The notes under the pieces: model-generated
Seen by the model: only the letters and a program-made list of their open reading frames with translations
The model's database searches: none
Told to the model about the DNA's origin: nothing
Shown here: positions 1-8,074 of the stretch, in pieces
Layout: each line of letters opens with the position of its first letter
How positions within the stretch are numbered: position 1 is the stretch's first letter
Made by a program: the position numbers and the translations under genes
Source of the DNA: Bog-473 sp963719485
GTDB taxonomy: Bacteria; Actinomycetota; Acidimicrobiia; Acidimicrobiales; RAAP-2
DNA: 64,000 nucleotides
Direction: 5' to 3'
Assembly: GCA_963719485.1 (NCBI GenBank)
Contig: OY970387.1
Span: 2,108,001 to 2,172,000 of the forward strand

Positions 1-206
1 AGAAGAACGGCGACCTCTGGCCCGCCGTCACCGACCCTGGCGGCGACATCGCCCAGCGCTACGGGGTCACCGCCCCGCCGACGACGTTCGTCATCAATCC
101 CTCCGGCCGGGTCACCGCCGTGCTCGTCGGCCCGGCCACGCAGAAGAACCTCGATACGTTCCTGAAGGCCGCCCGAACCGACCAGGCGGGCACGTCGGGT
201 GGCTGA
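1..206 (+). CDS. TlpA/CcmG-like thioredoxin-fold protein (5' end outside window)
   Basis: Only the last 67 codons are present, read from base 3 to the TGA at 204-206. The visible part has the thioredoxin-fold C-terminal half with YGVTAPPTTFVI, where the Pro-Thr is the usual cis-proline region of TlpA/ResA/CcmG proteins, followed by a short strand and helix. The active-site CxxC would lie upstream and is not visible. The stop overlaps the GTG start of the ccmH-like gene by 8 bp, so the two are almost certainly co-transcribed. By context it is the membrane-anchored reductase that keeps apocytochrome c haem-binding cysteines reduced. TlpA-family membership is firm; the CcmG role is inferred from neighbours. 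Confidence 0.75.
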   Translation, partial: KNGDLWPAVTDPGGDIAQRYGVTAPPTTFVINPSGRVTAVLVGPATQKNLDTFLKAARTDQAGTSGG

Positions 207-648
207 GCGAGCGGTGCGTCTGCCGCTCTGGGTCCGCGTGGTGCTCCCGCTGGCCGTCCTGGCCGTCGCCCTCGTGATCGGCAGCGGTGCGCTCGACGCC
301 ACCTCCCCGACGGCGGGGCAGCGGGCGGCCGCCATCGAGGCCGGAGTCCGCTGCCCGTCGTGCACCGACCTCTCCGTGGCGCAGTCGAACGCGACGACGG
401 CCATCGCGGTGCGTCACCAGATCGAGAGCATGGTGTCGGCGGGGCGGTCCGACGCCGCCATCGACCAGGCGCTCGTGTCCGAGTACGGCCAGACCATCTT
501 GTTGGTCCCGCCCGACGCGGGTGGCCTGCCGCTCATCTGGGTCATCCCGATCGTGCTCGGTGCCGGCGCCCTGGTCGGGGTGGGTGTCGTCTTCTGGCGC
601 CGGAGCCGCGACTTCGGCGCTTTGAAAGCGGAAGCGGTCGTGCCGTGA
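199..648 (+). CDS. ccmH: Cytochrome c-type biogenesis protein CcmH
   Basis: 149 residues. An N-terminal hydrophobic segment (about residues 10-30) is followed by RCPSC at residues 51-55, the RCxxC motif of CcmH/CycL thiol-disulfide oxidoreductases. A three-helix segment follows, then a second membrane helix (LPLIWVIPIVLGAGALVG) near the C-terminus ending in WRR. CcmH takes part in reducing the CxxCH motif of apocytochrome c and in haem ligation outside the cytoplasmic membrane. GTG start overlapping the upstream thioredoxin gene by 8 bp, and a 4-bp GTGA overlap with the downstream TPR gene. The two-helix layout with the CxxC between matches the family. Confidence 0.9.
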   Translation: MAERAVRLPLWVRVVLPLAVLAVALVIGSGALDATSPTAGQRAAAIEAGVRCPSCTDLSVAQSNATTAIAVRHQIESMVSAGRSDAAIDQALVSEYGQTILLVPPDAGGLPLIWVIPIVLGAGALVGVGVVFWRRSRDFGALKAEAVVP

Positions 649-1526
649 CGGTCGACGGATCGCCCGCGGTCGAACAGCAGGAACGGTCTCCGCGCGACGA
701 GCGCTGGTACCTGGCCGACGAGCGCGACTTCCTCCAGCGCTCGTTGGCCGACGCCGACCGTGAACGCGAGGCGGGCGACCTCTCTGAGGAGGACCACGCT
801 GTCCTGGTGGCGCGGGACCGGTCGCGGCTGGCCGAGGTCGAGGGCGAACTGGCATCGCTCGACGCCTCTGCCCTCGCCGCCGCCCCGGCGACTTCCGGCA
901 CCGCACCCGCCGAAGCAACGACCACTGAAGCCGAGCCCACTGAAGCCGAACGCCGACCCATGGCGCTGTGGCGCAAGGTCGGGATCGTTGCAAGCTGCGT
1001 GCTCATCGTCGCCGGAGGGGGCATCCTCGTGGCGCACTTCGTCCAGGCCCGCCAGCCCGGTCAGGCCTCGTCGGGCAGCGTGACGGTGTCGCAGGCCCAG
1101 CTCATAGAGCAGCAGTTGGCACAGGCTTCGACGCTGAGCAACAAGGGGAGCACCAAGGCGGCACTCGTGCTCTACGACAAGGTGCTCTCGGAGGATCCCT
1201 CGAATCCCGTCGCGCTGGCTGCCGCCGGGTTCCTGCAGTGGAATGTGGGATCGACCGCGCACGTCGCGTCGCTGGTACGGGTCGGACGCGCCGAGATCGA
1301 GACGGCCGTCAAGGATGCGCCGACCTACTACCAGGCCCACCTCTTCGACGGCCTCGTCCTCGAGAACCAGGACCACAACCACGCGGCGGCCGTCGCGCAG
1401 TTCAATGACTTCCTGGCCGACGACCCACCGGCCGCCGAGCTGCCTCAGGCCGCTCCGCTGGTCGGTCCCGCCTATCAGGCGGCCGGGCTCCCGCTCCCCG
1501 CCGCCTTCACGACGTCAGCCCCGTAG
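645..1526 (+). CDS. CcmI-like TPR protein of cytochrome c maturation
   Basis: 293 residues, GTG start in a 4-bp overlap with ccmH. The N-terminal 100 residues are charged and probably coiled-coil (RDERWYLADERDFLQRSL, then an ALEEL-like heptad pattern). A single membrane helix (about residues 110-130, VGIVASCVLIVAGGGILVA) leads to an extracytoplasmic domain with TPR-like helices (KAALVLYDKVLSEDPSNPVAL). CcmI/CycH proteins hold apocytochrome c for the haem-ligation complex. The order thioredoxin-CcmH-CcmI is diagnostic of a Ccm-type module. The stop lies 12 bp inside the convergent cysteine desulfurase gene. The CcmI call rests on architecture and context more than on a signature motif. Confidence 0.75.
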   Translation: MTVDGSPAVEQQERSPRDERWYLADERDFLQRSLADADREREAGDLSEEDHAVLVARDRSRLAEVEGELASLDASALAAAPATSGTAPAEATTTEAEPTEAERRPMALWRKVGIVASCVLIVAGGGILVAHFVQARQPGQASSGSVTVSQAQLIEQQLAQASTLSNKGSTKAALVLYDKVLSEDPSNPVALAAAGFLQWNVGSTAHVASLVRVGRAEIETAVKDAPTYYQAHLFDGLVLENQDHNHAAAVAQFNDFLADDPPAAELPQAAPLVGPAYQAAGLPLPAAFTTSAP

Positions 1527-2684
1527 CGCCCGTAGGTCGGCGACGACGCGGGGGAAGGTGGCCGCGAACGCCTCGCAGTCACCGTCCGTGGTGCTCCACC
1601 CGACGCTGATCCGCAACGAATGGCTGGGGTCCACGCCCATCGCCTCGAGCACGGGCGACGGCTCGATGCTCTCCGACGAGCAGGCGGAGCCCGAATGGGC
1701 GGCGACCCCGGCCCGGTCCAGTCCGATGAGCACGGGTTCGGCCTCCACGCCGTGGACGCCGAAGCAGACCAGGTGGGGCAGCCTCGACTCGGGTGCGACG
1801 GGACCCACGACGTCGACCCCCTCGACGGCCAGCGCGGCGTCGATCACGCCGCCGATCTGTCGTCGCTCCCTGGCGGCCTCTTCCTCGATCTCCGGTTGCG
1901 TCAGGGCGGCCGCCGCGGCACCAAAGGCGAGCAGGGCCGGCAGCGCCTCCAGCCCGGCGCGGCGCCCGCGCTCCTGCTCGCCACCTACCAGCAGCGGCTC
2001 GAACCGGCTGCCGCGACGCACGATCAGCGCGCCGGCACCGGGCACCCCGCCGAGCTTGTGGGCACTGACACTCACCAGGTCGGCGTCGAGTCCACCGAGG
2101 TCCATCGGCACGTGGCCGCAGGCCGCGGCGGCGTCGACGTGGACCGTCACGCCGGCCTCCCGGCACAGTGCGACGACCTCGCGGACGGGCTGGAGCGTCC
2201 CCACCTCGTGGTTGCCCCACTGGCAGTGCACCAGCGCCGGGGGAGGGGCTTCCGAGCCCTGCAGCCGTTCCCGCAGGGCGCCGACGTCGAGCCGTCCCGC
2301 GCCGTCCACCGGGACGACCTCGGTGGGGGCGAGCCGCGCCGAGGCGTCGCGGACGGCGGAGTGCTCCACTGCGGCGCACAGCACGGGAGATCCCGGCGCC
2401 GCCCGCGTCGCTCCCCACACGGCGGCGTTGATGGCCTCTGTCGCCCCCGAGGTGAAGACGACCTGGCGTGCCGCGACGGCGACCAACGCGGCCACCTGCG
2501 ACCGGGCCACCTCCAGCGCGTCACGGACGATGCGGCCCTCCTCGTGCAGCCGGCCGGGATCCGCCGCCGGGAGGGTGGCCCACCGGGTCAGGGCGGCGAG
2601 AGCCTCGGGTCGGGGCGGGGTGGTGCTGGCGTGGTCGAGATAGGCGCGCGCCACCAGGGGCTCAGGCAGAGGCGGTGCAGGCAT
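1515..2684 (-). CDS. Cysteine desulfurase (NifS/IscS family, PLP-dependent)
   Basis: 389 residues, fold type I aminotransferase-like. YLDHASTTPP is at the N-terminus, the PLP-binding lysine is in SVSAHKLGG, and the sulfur-accepting cysteine is in the loop SGSACSSES, as in group I desulfurases. It removes sulfur from L-cysteine as an enzyme persulfide for Fe-S clusters or thionucleosides. The start at 2684 overlaps the end of the upstream repressor gene by 23 bp; a GTG at about 2654 (VARAYLDHAS) would avoid the overlap and is equally possible. Pairing with a SufR-like regulator and a divergent Mrp ATPase points to Fe-S assembly. Confidence 0.92.
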   Translation of the reverse strand: MPAPPLPEPLVARAYLDHASTTPPRPEALAALTRWATLPAADPGRLHEEGRIVRDALEVARSQVAALVAVAARQVVFTSGATEAINAAVWGATRAAPGSPVLCAAVEHSAVRDASARLAPTEVVPVDGAGRLDVGALRERLQGSEAPPPALVHCQWGNHEVGTLQPVREVVALCREAGVTVHVDAAAACGHVPMDLGGLDADLVSVSAHKLGGVPGAGALIVRRGSRFEPLLVGGEQERGRRAGLEALPALLAFGAAAAALTQPEIEEEAARERRQIGGVIDAALAVEGVDVVGPVAPESRLPHLVCFGVHGVEAEPVLIGLDRAGVAAHSGSACSSESIEPSPVLEAMGVDPSHSLRISVGWSTTDGDCEAFAATFPRVVADLRALRG

Positions 2685-3399
2685 CGTCGCCCCGCGCCCG
2701 CGAGGAGAGGATCACCGGGAGGGCGTGGCGCGAGGCCGTACCGCACAGTCCTGCCAGCAGCCCCTTGACCATGCCGCGGTCCACCGCGCACAACACGGGG
2801 TTGGTACTGCTCGCGTCGCCGAAGGGGCATTGCTCCGCGATCACGGCGGTGGTCTCGCCCCGGTCCTCCGCGTGCGCGGCGAAGCCGTGCGCCGTCAGCG
2901 TCTCGGCCACCACGTGCATGGCGGCGCGTACGGTGCGCTGGCCCTCGCCCGGGGTCATGCGAGAGGCCAGGGAGCGTCCATACTCCTCTCCGACCAGCGC
3001 AGCCATCTCTTCGGCCTCTTCCGGGCCGAGTCGCCGCATGGCCTCGCCCAAGAGTCGCATGAGGAGATCGTCGCGGCGTTGCATCAGGCCCAGGTTCAGC
3101 TCCTCCTCCACGCAGAAGTAGCGCTTGGAGGGGCGGCCGGCACCCGCGGCGTTGCGACCCGTCTCCACCCTGAGATAGCCCCCGTCGACCAGCCGTTGGA
3201 GATGGTGCCGGGCGACGTTGGGATGGAGCGAGAAGGTCGTGGCGACCTCTCCGGCGGTCGCCCCGGGCACCGAGCGGACGTGGAGGAAGATGTCACGGCG
3301 GGTCGGATCCCCGAACGCCGCGGCCACGGCGGCGACGGCGGCGCTGAACCGCCCATCGTCCGGTCGCTCGGTCTCCGCGATGATCGGAGCGGTGCTCAC
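2662..3399 (-). CDS. SufR-like winged-helix repressor with C-terminal cysteine cluster
   Basis: 245 residues. Residues 18-95 form an ArsR/DeoR-type winged helix (GDPTRRDIFLHV, then SLHPNVARHHLQRLVDGGYL as recognition helix). The C-terminal domain holds C191, C204 and C219 (Cx12C and x14C spacing), like the Fe-S-ligating cysteines of SufR, the repressor of suf genes (Rv1460 in M. tuberculosis). A fourth cysteine of classical SufR is not seen. It overlaps the cysteine desulfurase by 23 bp on the same strand and is divergent from mrp with an 84-bp gap. Inference: it senses Fe-S status and represses its own operon and perhaps mrp. Confidence 0.75.
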   Translation of the reverse strand: MSTAPIIAETERPDDGRFSAAVAAVAAAFGDPTRRDIFLHVRSVPGATAGEVATTFSLHPNVARHHLQRLVDGGYLRVETGRNAAGAGRPSKRYFCVEEELNLGLMQRRDDLLMRLLGEAMRRLGPEEAEEMAALVGEEYGRSLASRMTPGEGQRTVRAAMHVVAETLTAHGFAAHAEDRGETTAVIAEQCPFGDASSTNPVLCAVDRGMVKGLLAGLCGTASRHALPVILSSRARGDDACTASA

Positions 3400-3483
3400 C
3401 CTGGGTAGTCTACCGATGGATCAGCGCCTTCAGCTGGGGAGACGCGCCTGGCGCCCCGAGCCTGGTCCGGGACGAGGACGTGC

Positions 3484-4639
3484 ATGGCAGCAGACCAATC
3501 ACAGATCGAAGCCGCACTCGAGCGCGGTCCGGGATCCCGAGATCGGCCTGACGCTGGGCGACCTGGGCATGGTCCGCTCGGTGCGCCCGCGCCGGCGCCG
3601 CGTGCACATCGAGGTGGCCCTGCCGGTGGCCGCCTGGCCGGGCACCGAGGAGCTGGCCGAGGACATCCACCGGGCCGCCGGTTCGGTCGCCGGCGTCGAG
3701 GAGATCGAGCTCGAGTTCGTGGTGATGACCGACGAGGAACGGGCCGGGCTGCGGCACCGCCTGCGGGGCGGGATGGTGGAGCAGCCGGCTGACGATCACG
3801 ATCACGATCACGGGCACGGGCACGCACCCGCAGCACCCCTGCCTGCCTTCCTGGCACCCGACGCCAAGACCCGCGTCATCGGCGTGTCATCGGGCAAGGG
3901 CGGCGTCGGCAAGTCGACGGTGACCGTGAACCTGGCCATCGCTCTGGCCCAGGCCGGCTTCCAGGTCGGTTTGCTCGACGCCGATGTCTACGGCTTCTCG
4001 GTACCCAAGATGCTCGGGACCGATCACGACCCGATCATCATCGGCGACATGGTGATCCCGACCTCGGCCCACGGCGTCAAGTGCCTCTCCATGGGCTACT
4101 TCGTGCCGGACGACCAGCCGGTGATCTGGCGCGGGCCGATGCTGCACAAGGCGATCCAGCAGTTCCTCACCGACGCGTACTGGGGCGAGCCGGATTTCGT
4201 CCTCATCGACATGCCGCCCGGGACGGGCGACGTCGCCCTCACCCTGGCCGAGGTCATGCCCCGGGCGGAGATCGTCGTCGTGACCACGCCGCAGGCCGCG
4301 GCGCAGCGGGTGGCCCAGCGCTCGGCCTTCGCCGCCCGCCGGCTCAAGCTCTCCGTGCGGGGCGTCATCGAGAACATGAGCTGGTTCACGGGCGACGACG
4401 GGAAACGCTACGAGCTCTTCGGCTCCGGCGGAGGCGCGACGCTCGCCGCCGACCTCGGCATCCCGCTGCTGGGCCACGTCCCACTCGTCAACGCCGTGCG
4501 CCAAGGTGGCGACGAGGGCCGTCCGATCACCGCGGTCGAGCCGGACAGCGAGACGGCCCGGGCGTTCCGGACGATTGCCGAGAAGCTGGCCGCGCTCGGC
4601 CCCGCCCGCGTCTACCGGCGGGAGCTCAGCCTGCGTTGA
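3484..4639 (+). CDS. mrp: Mrp/ApbC-type Fe-S cluster carrier ATPase (apparent frameshift)
   Basis: About 384 residues once a frame break is repaired. ATG 3484 starts MAADQSQIEAALER; an extra G in the GG at 3526-3527 then shifts the frame, and the MIP18/DUF59 domain continues as VRDPEIGLTLGDLGMVRSV. A His/Asp-rich linker (DDHDHDHGHGH, encoded near 3790-3827) joins DUF59 to the P-loop ATPase (SSGKGGVGKST, later DMPPGTGD). The C-terminal CxxC of many Mrp/NBP35 proteins is absent (WFTGDDGKRYELFG). Mrp proteins bind and pass on Fe-S clusters in the cytoplasm. Its end overlaps the diguanylate cyclase by 14 bp, tail to tail. Confidence 0.88.
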
Positions 4640-6236
4640 GGCGGCTGGCCCGGGTGGGCGTCAGCCCCCACTTGACGTTCGCCACCTCGCGGGCGTTGGC
4701 GTGGAAGACCACGACCTGATCACGGCCGGAGCGCTTCGCCGCGTACATGGCGTTGTCCGCGTCGCGCAGCAGCGTTGCCGGTGAGGACGACGCGTCCTCC
4801 GTCATGACGACGCCAACGCTGGCGGTGACCACCAGGTGCCCGTTCGCCATGGCCACCGGCGCGCTCAACCCGGTGCGGATGCGCTCGGCCATGTCGATCG
4901 CATCGCCCTCGTCGTCGACTTCGGCAAAGGCCACGAATTCGTCTCCGCCGAAGCGCGCCACCAGGTCGACCCCGCGCGTCATGGCGGTGAGCCGGTTGGC
5001 CATCTCGTTGAGCACGCGGTCGCCGGCCGAGTGATCGGCCCGGTCGTTCACCAGCTTGAAGCGGTCGAGGTCGATGAACAGCACCGCCAGCGCGGGCCGG
5101 CGGCGCCCGATGTGCCTCATGGCCTCCGCCAGCCGCTCCATGAACATGCCGCGGTTGGCCAAGCCGGTCAGTCCGTCGTGCGAGGCCTGGAAGGCCATCT
5201 GCTCCGCCATCTCGCAGCGCTCGATGGCAAGCCCCACCATCCCGGCCAGCTGGTCGAGCTTGTGCAGCTCCTCGCTGCCGAAGTACGGCATGGAGGGGCT
5301 GATCTTGACCGCCAGCGCGTGGGTGGCCCCGCTGTGGGTCTGCACCGTGATGCGCCGTTGGCGGTCCCGGGAGCCCTGGTCGACATCCCATGCATCGGGG
5401 CCGTCGTCGTCCGACCACACCGGGTACTGCGCCACCACCGTCCCGTCGCTGGCGAGCAGGGCCGCCCTCGACGCGCCGACGAGGGCGCACACGTGGGGCA
5501 GCAGGCGCTCGGCCACCTCTTTGGAGTCGCCTGCGGCAACGAGTTGGCCGACCGCCCGCCGGAAGGCCAGGTCTTCCTTCCGGCTCAGGGACACCCGCAG
5601 GAAGGACGGGAACACCAGCGCCGTCAGGAACAGTACGCCCATCACCACTGTCAACGCCTGAGTGACGAGATCGACCGTCGGGCCCTGGAGCCTGAGGGCG
5701 GCCACCAGCACCTGAATTTCGAGCCCGGCGACGGCGACCGCCAGGAGGTGCATGCGAGAGGCGGCCATCGGAGGCTCGCCCCGGCCGGCCAGGAACAAGG
5801 ACAGCACCACGTAACCGCAGAGGAACCCGAAAGCGACGAGGAACGAGATCCGGTAGGCGAGGAAATGCGGAGGCGGGGGAGAGCCCGGGGCCGGCAGGTA
5901 CTTGAGCGTGAAGGTGAACAGCACGATGCCGACGGTGAGGACGATCGCCAGGGTGCGGACCGGTCGGCTCGGGGTGCGGAACGTCGCCGCAAAGCGGAAC
6001 AGGCAGTAGGGCATGACCAGGAGCAACGCGATCACGGACTTGGTCACGTTCAGGTTGGTCACCAGGCCGGGATCGATCTTGAAGGCCAGGGACACTCCGC
6101 CCAGAATGGCGAAGGAGAGTGCGACCCATCCGGCGCCGCGGATGCGGTGACGAACCCACTGCAGCGTCGTGAGCGCCGCCAGGAGGACGAACTCGACCAA
6201 CGAGACGTTGGACAAGACCTGCGTCCAGTGGGTCAC
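4626..6236 (-). CDS. Membrane-anchored GAF-GGDEF diguanylate cyclase
   Basis: 536 residues. About seven hydrophobic helices fill residues 10-220, followed by a GAF-like sensor region (about 225-360, ERLLPHVCALVGASRAALL) and a GGDEF domain (about 365-520). The active site FGGDEF is intact, as is the allosteric I-site RGVD five residues upstream, so product inhibition by c-di-GMP is expected. DGLTGLANR, just before, is the usual GGDEF-domain entry motif. The enzyme makes c-di-GMP from two GTP at the inner face of the membrane. No EAL domain is attached. The ligand of the membrane or GAF domain cannot be told from sequence. Confidence 0.93.
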   Translation of the reverse strand: MTHWTQVLSNVSLVEFVLLAALTTLQWVRHRIRGAGWVALSFAILGGVSLAFKIDPGLVTNLNVTKSVIALLLVMPYCLFRFAATFRTPSRPVRTLAIVLTVGIVLFTFTLKYLPAPGSPPPPHFLAYRISFLVAFGFLCGYVVLSLFLAGRGEPPMAASRMHLLAVAVAGLEIQVLVAALRLQGPTVDLVTQALTVVMGVLFLTALVFPSFLRVSLSRKEDLAFRRAVGQLVAAGDSKEVAERLLPHVCALVGASRAALLASDGTVVAQYPVWSDDDGPDAWDVDQGSRDRQRRITVQTHSGATHALAVKISPSMPYFGSEELHKLDQLAGMVGLAIERCEMAEQMAFQASHDGLTGLANRGMFMERLAEAMRHIGRRRPALAVLFIDLDRFKLVNDRADHSAGDRVLNEMANRLTAMTRGVDLVARFGGDEFVAFAEVDDEGDAIDMAERIRTGLSAPVAMANGHLVVTASVGVVMTEDASSSPATLLRDADNAMYAAKRSGRDQVVVFHANAREVANVKWGLTPTRASRLNAG

Positions 6237-6597
6237 CGCTTGCGTCCCTCCTCCGCTGCATGGCCCCTGTCGCCAAGACCCACAGCGGTCCCCTCTCCGG
6301 ATTCGCCACCCCCGGAACTTGCGATGAATTGTACTCCTCGGCGGTACTCCGCGGGAAGCATTTCACACTCGTTTCATTCGGGCGGACCTACCTTCGGAAA
6401 GCTCCGCCAGCTCTCCGCGACCCCGGGTCTCACTCCGAATTCGCGCCTGAAATCTCCACCGGGTCGGCCGCCGCCCACCGGCCGCCAACCCCGCGATGCC
6501 CCCACGATAGATGCCCGGCGCCACGACAGCACCGATACTGGGCGGCGGGCAGCCGGATCGGTGCTGGGTACTGTGGGTCGTGGCGAGGGAGGGTGGC
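6237..6597. other. 361-bp divergent intergenic region without a gene
   Basis: This separates the leftward diguanylate cyclase from the rightward VOC protein and must hold both promoters. It is less GC-rich around 6318-6390 (GAATTGTACTCC, CATTTCACACTCG). I find no convincing reading frame with coding character, no tRNA, and no c-di-GMP riboswitch-like conserved core. Confidence 0.5.
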
Positions 6598-6951
6598 ATG
6601 GCGCAGGACTGGGCACGGCCGGTGGTGCACTGGGAGATCGAAGCGACGGATCCCGAGCGCCAGAAGGCCTTCTACGCCGACCTCTTCAACTGGCGGATCG
6701 GTGACGGGTTCATCATGGAGATCCCCGCCGGGATCGGCGGACCGGAGCCCGGCCCCGGGGGTCATATCCGGGGCAGTGAGCGGTCCGGCGTGACGCTCTA
6801 CGTGCAGGTGGCGGACCTGCGGGCGTCGCTCGACCGCTCGGTCTCCCTGGGCGCGACCGTCGTCGCCGAGCCCTTCGACGTCCCGGGCGGTCCCACGCTG
6901 GCCGGCATCACCGACCCCGAGGGCAACCCCGTGATGCTGGTGCAGGCCTGA
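6598..6951 (+). CDS. VOC-superfamily (glyoxalase-like) protein
   Basis: 117 residues from ATG 6598. VVHWEIEATDPERQKAFYADLFNW is the classic first beta-alpha unit of a VOC fold (Trp-Glu in strand 1), and the chain ends with ITDPEGNPVMLVQA, the closing strand. It is one module long, so it would dimerise to form a metal site. VOC proteins include lyases, dioxygenases and drug-binding proteins; nothing here specifies a substrate. The next gene starts 3 bp downstream, so the two are probably translated from one message. Confidence 0.85.
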   Translation: MAQDWARPVVHWEIEATDPERQKAFYADLFNWRIGDGFIMEIPAGIGGPEPGPGGHIRGSERSGVTLYVQVADLRASLDRSVSLGATVVAEPFDVPGGPTLAGITDPEGNPVMLVQA

Positions 6952-6954
6952 CCG

Positions 6955-7245
6955 GTGTCGATCGTCGAGATCACGACCCTCAGGCTCGCCGAGGGGGTGA
7001 GCGACGAGTCCTTCCTCGCCGTGGACCGGCGGGTGCAGACCGAGCTCGTGCCGAACCAGCCCGGTTTCCTGCGGCGCACCACGGCGCGCCACGGCGGCGA
7101 CTGGCTGGTCGTGACCCTGTGGGCCAGCGACGACGATGCGGCCGCCTTCCAGCGGGCGGTCGAGGGCCATCCGATCCAGGTCGAGTTCGAGCAGGCGGCC
7201 GAGGCGGGCACGCTGCACCTGGCCCGGTACGAAACCCTGGACTGA
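6955..7245 (+). CDS. ABM-type dimeric alpha/beta-barrel protein
   Basis: 96 residues, GTG start 3 bp after the VOC gene. VEITTLRLAEGVSDESFLAVDRR, a Pro-Gly turn (NQPGFLRR) and a strand-helix repeat (DWLVVTLWASDDDAAAFQ) match the antibiotic-biosynthesis-monooxygenase/dimeric ferredoxin-like fold. These small proteins act as cofactor-free oxygenases or ligand-binding subunits. The tandem with VOC and an enoyl-CoA hydratase 1 bp further on suggests one operon of small-molecule metabolism, substrate unknown. Confidence 0.7.
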   Translation: MSIVEITTLRLAEGVSDESFLAVDRRVQTELVPNQPGFLRRTTARHGGDWLVVTLWASDDDAAAFQRAVEGHPIQVEFEQAAEAGTLHLARYETLD

Positions 7246-7246
7246 C

Positions 7247-8074
7247 GTGGAGCTCAAGGTCACCCGTTACGAGGTGCGCGCCCGCGTGGCCACGGTCACG
7301 CTGCACCGGCCCGATCGCCTGAACGCCTGGACGGGCCGCATGCACACCGAGTACCGGGCGCTGCTGGACCGGGCCGCGTCGGACCCCGAGGTCCGGGTCA
7401 TCGTCGTCACCGGCGCCGGCCGGGGCTTCTGTGCCGGTGCGGACGCGCGGGCGCTCGAGGGCCACGTCGAGCGAGGCTCCTACGACGCCGGGCTGGGTGA
7501 CGGCGTGGCCATGCCCGGCTACGGCGTCCGGCCGGAATTCGATGCAGATTTTGCCTACCACTTCGGCATCCCCAAGCCGATCATCGCCGCCGTCAACGGG
7601 CCGGCGGCCGGTGTGGGGTTCGTCCTCGCCTGCTACTGCGACCTGCGCTTCGCCGCCCAGGGGGCGAAGCTGACCACGTCGCACGGGCGCCTCGGCCTCC
7701 CCGCCGAGTACGGCCTGTCGTGGTTGCTGCCCCGCCTCGTGGGCGTGACGCGGGCGGCCGACCTCCTGCTGTCCAGCCGGGTCGTGCTGGCCGAGGAGGC
7801 GGAGCAGCTGGGCCTCGTCAACCGGGTGCTGCCGGCCGAGGACCTGTTGCCGCACACCTACGACTACGCGCGGCGGCTGGCCACGGAGATCGCGCCGTCC
7901 TCGCTGGCCGTGACCAAGCTGCAGCTCTACCGCGACCTCCACGGGGACGTCGCTTCGTCCGTGCGCGACGCCGGCACCCGGATGGCCGAGATGATGCGGG
8001 GCGCGGACTTCGCTGAGGGCGTGGCGGCACTGACCGAGAAGCGGCCGCCGGCCTTCCCCGACCGACCGGCGTGA
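7247..8074 (+). CDS. Enoyl-CoA hydratase/isomerase (crotonase) family protein
   Basis: 275 residues from GTG 7247, 1 bp after the preceding gene. Crotonase landmarks are VTLHRPDRLNAW near the N-terminus, the first oxyanion-hole segment RGFCAGAD, and the second GPAAGVGF. The position of the usual second catalytic Glu falls in LGLPAEYGLSW. The C-terminal helices are complete. The family hydrates or isomerises acyl-CoA thioesters in the cytoplasm, commonly in fatty-acid or aromatic degradation. The exact substrate is not readable. The stop directly abuts the stop of the leftward dGTPase. Confidence 0.88.
   Translation: MELKVTRYEVRARVATVTLHRPDRLNAWTGRMHTEYRALLDRAASDPEVRVIVVTGAGRGFCAGADARALEGHVERGSYDAGLGDGVAMPGYGVRPEFDADFAYHFGIPKPIIAAVNGPAAGVGFVLACYCDLRFAAQGAKLTTSHGRLGLPAEYGLSWLLPRLVGVTRAADLLLSSRVVLAEEAEQLGLVNRVLPAEDLLPHTYDYARRLATEIAPSSLAVTKLQLYRDLHGDVASSVRDAGTRMAEMMRGADFAEGVAALTEKRPPAFPDRPA

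Noticed and set aside
6237..6597. A c-di-GMP riboswitch upstream of the diguanylate cyclase
   Set aside because: I could not find the conserved GC-rich core with the tetraloop-receptor pattern of either riboswitch class; the region is only promoter-like.
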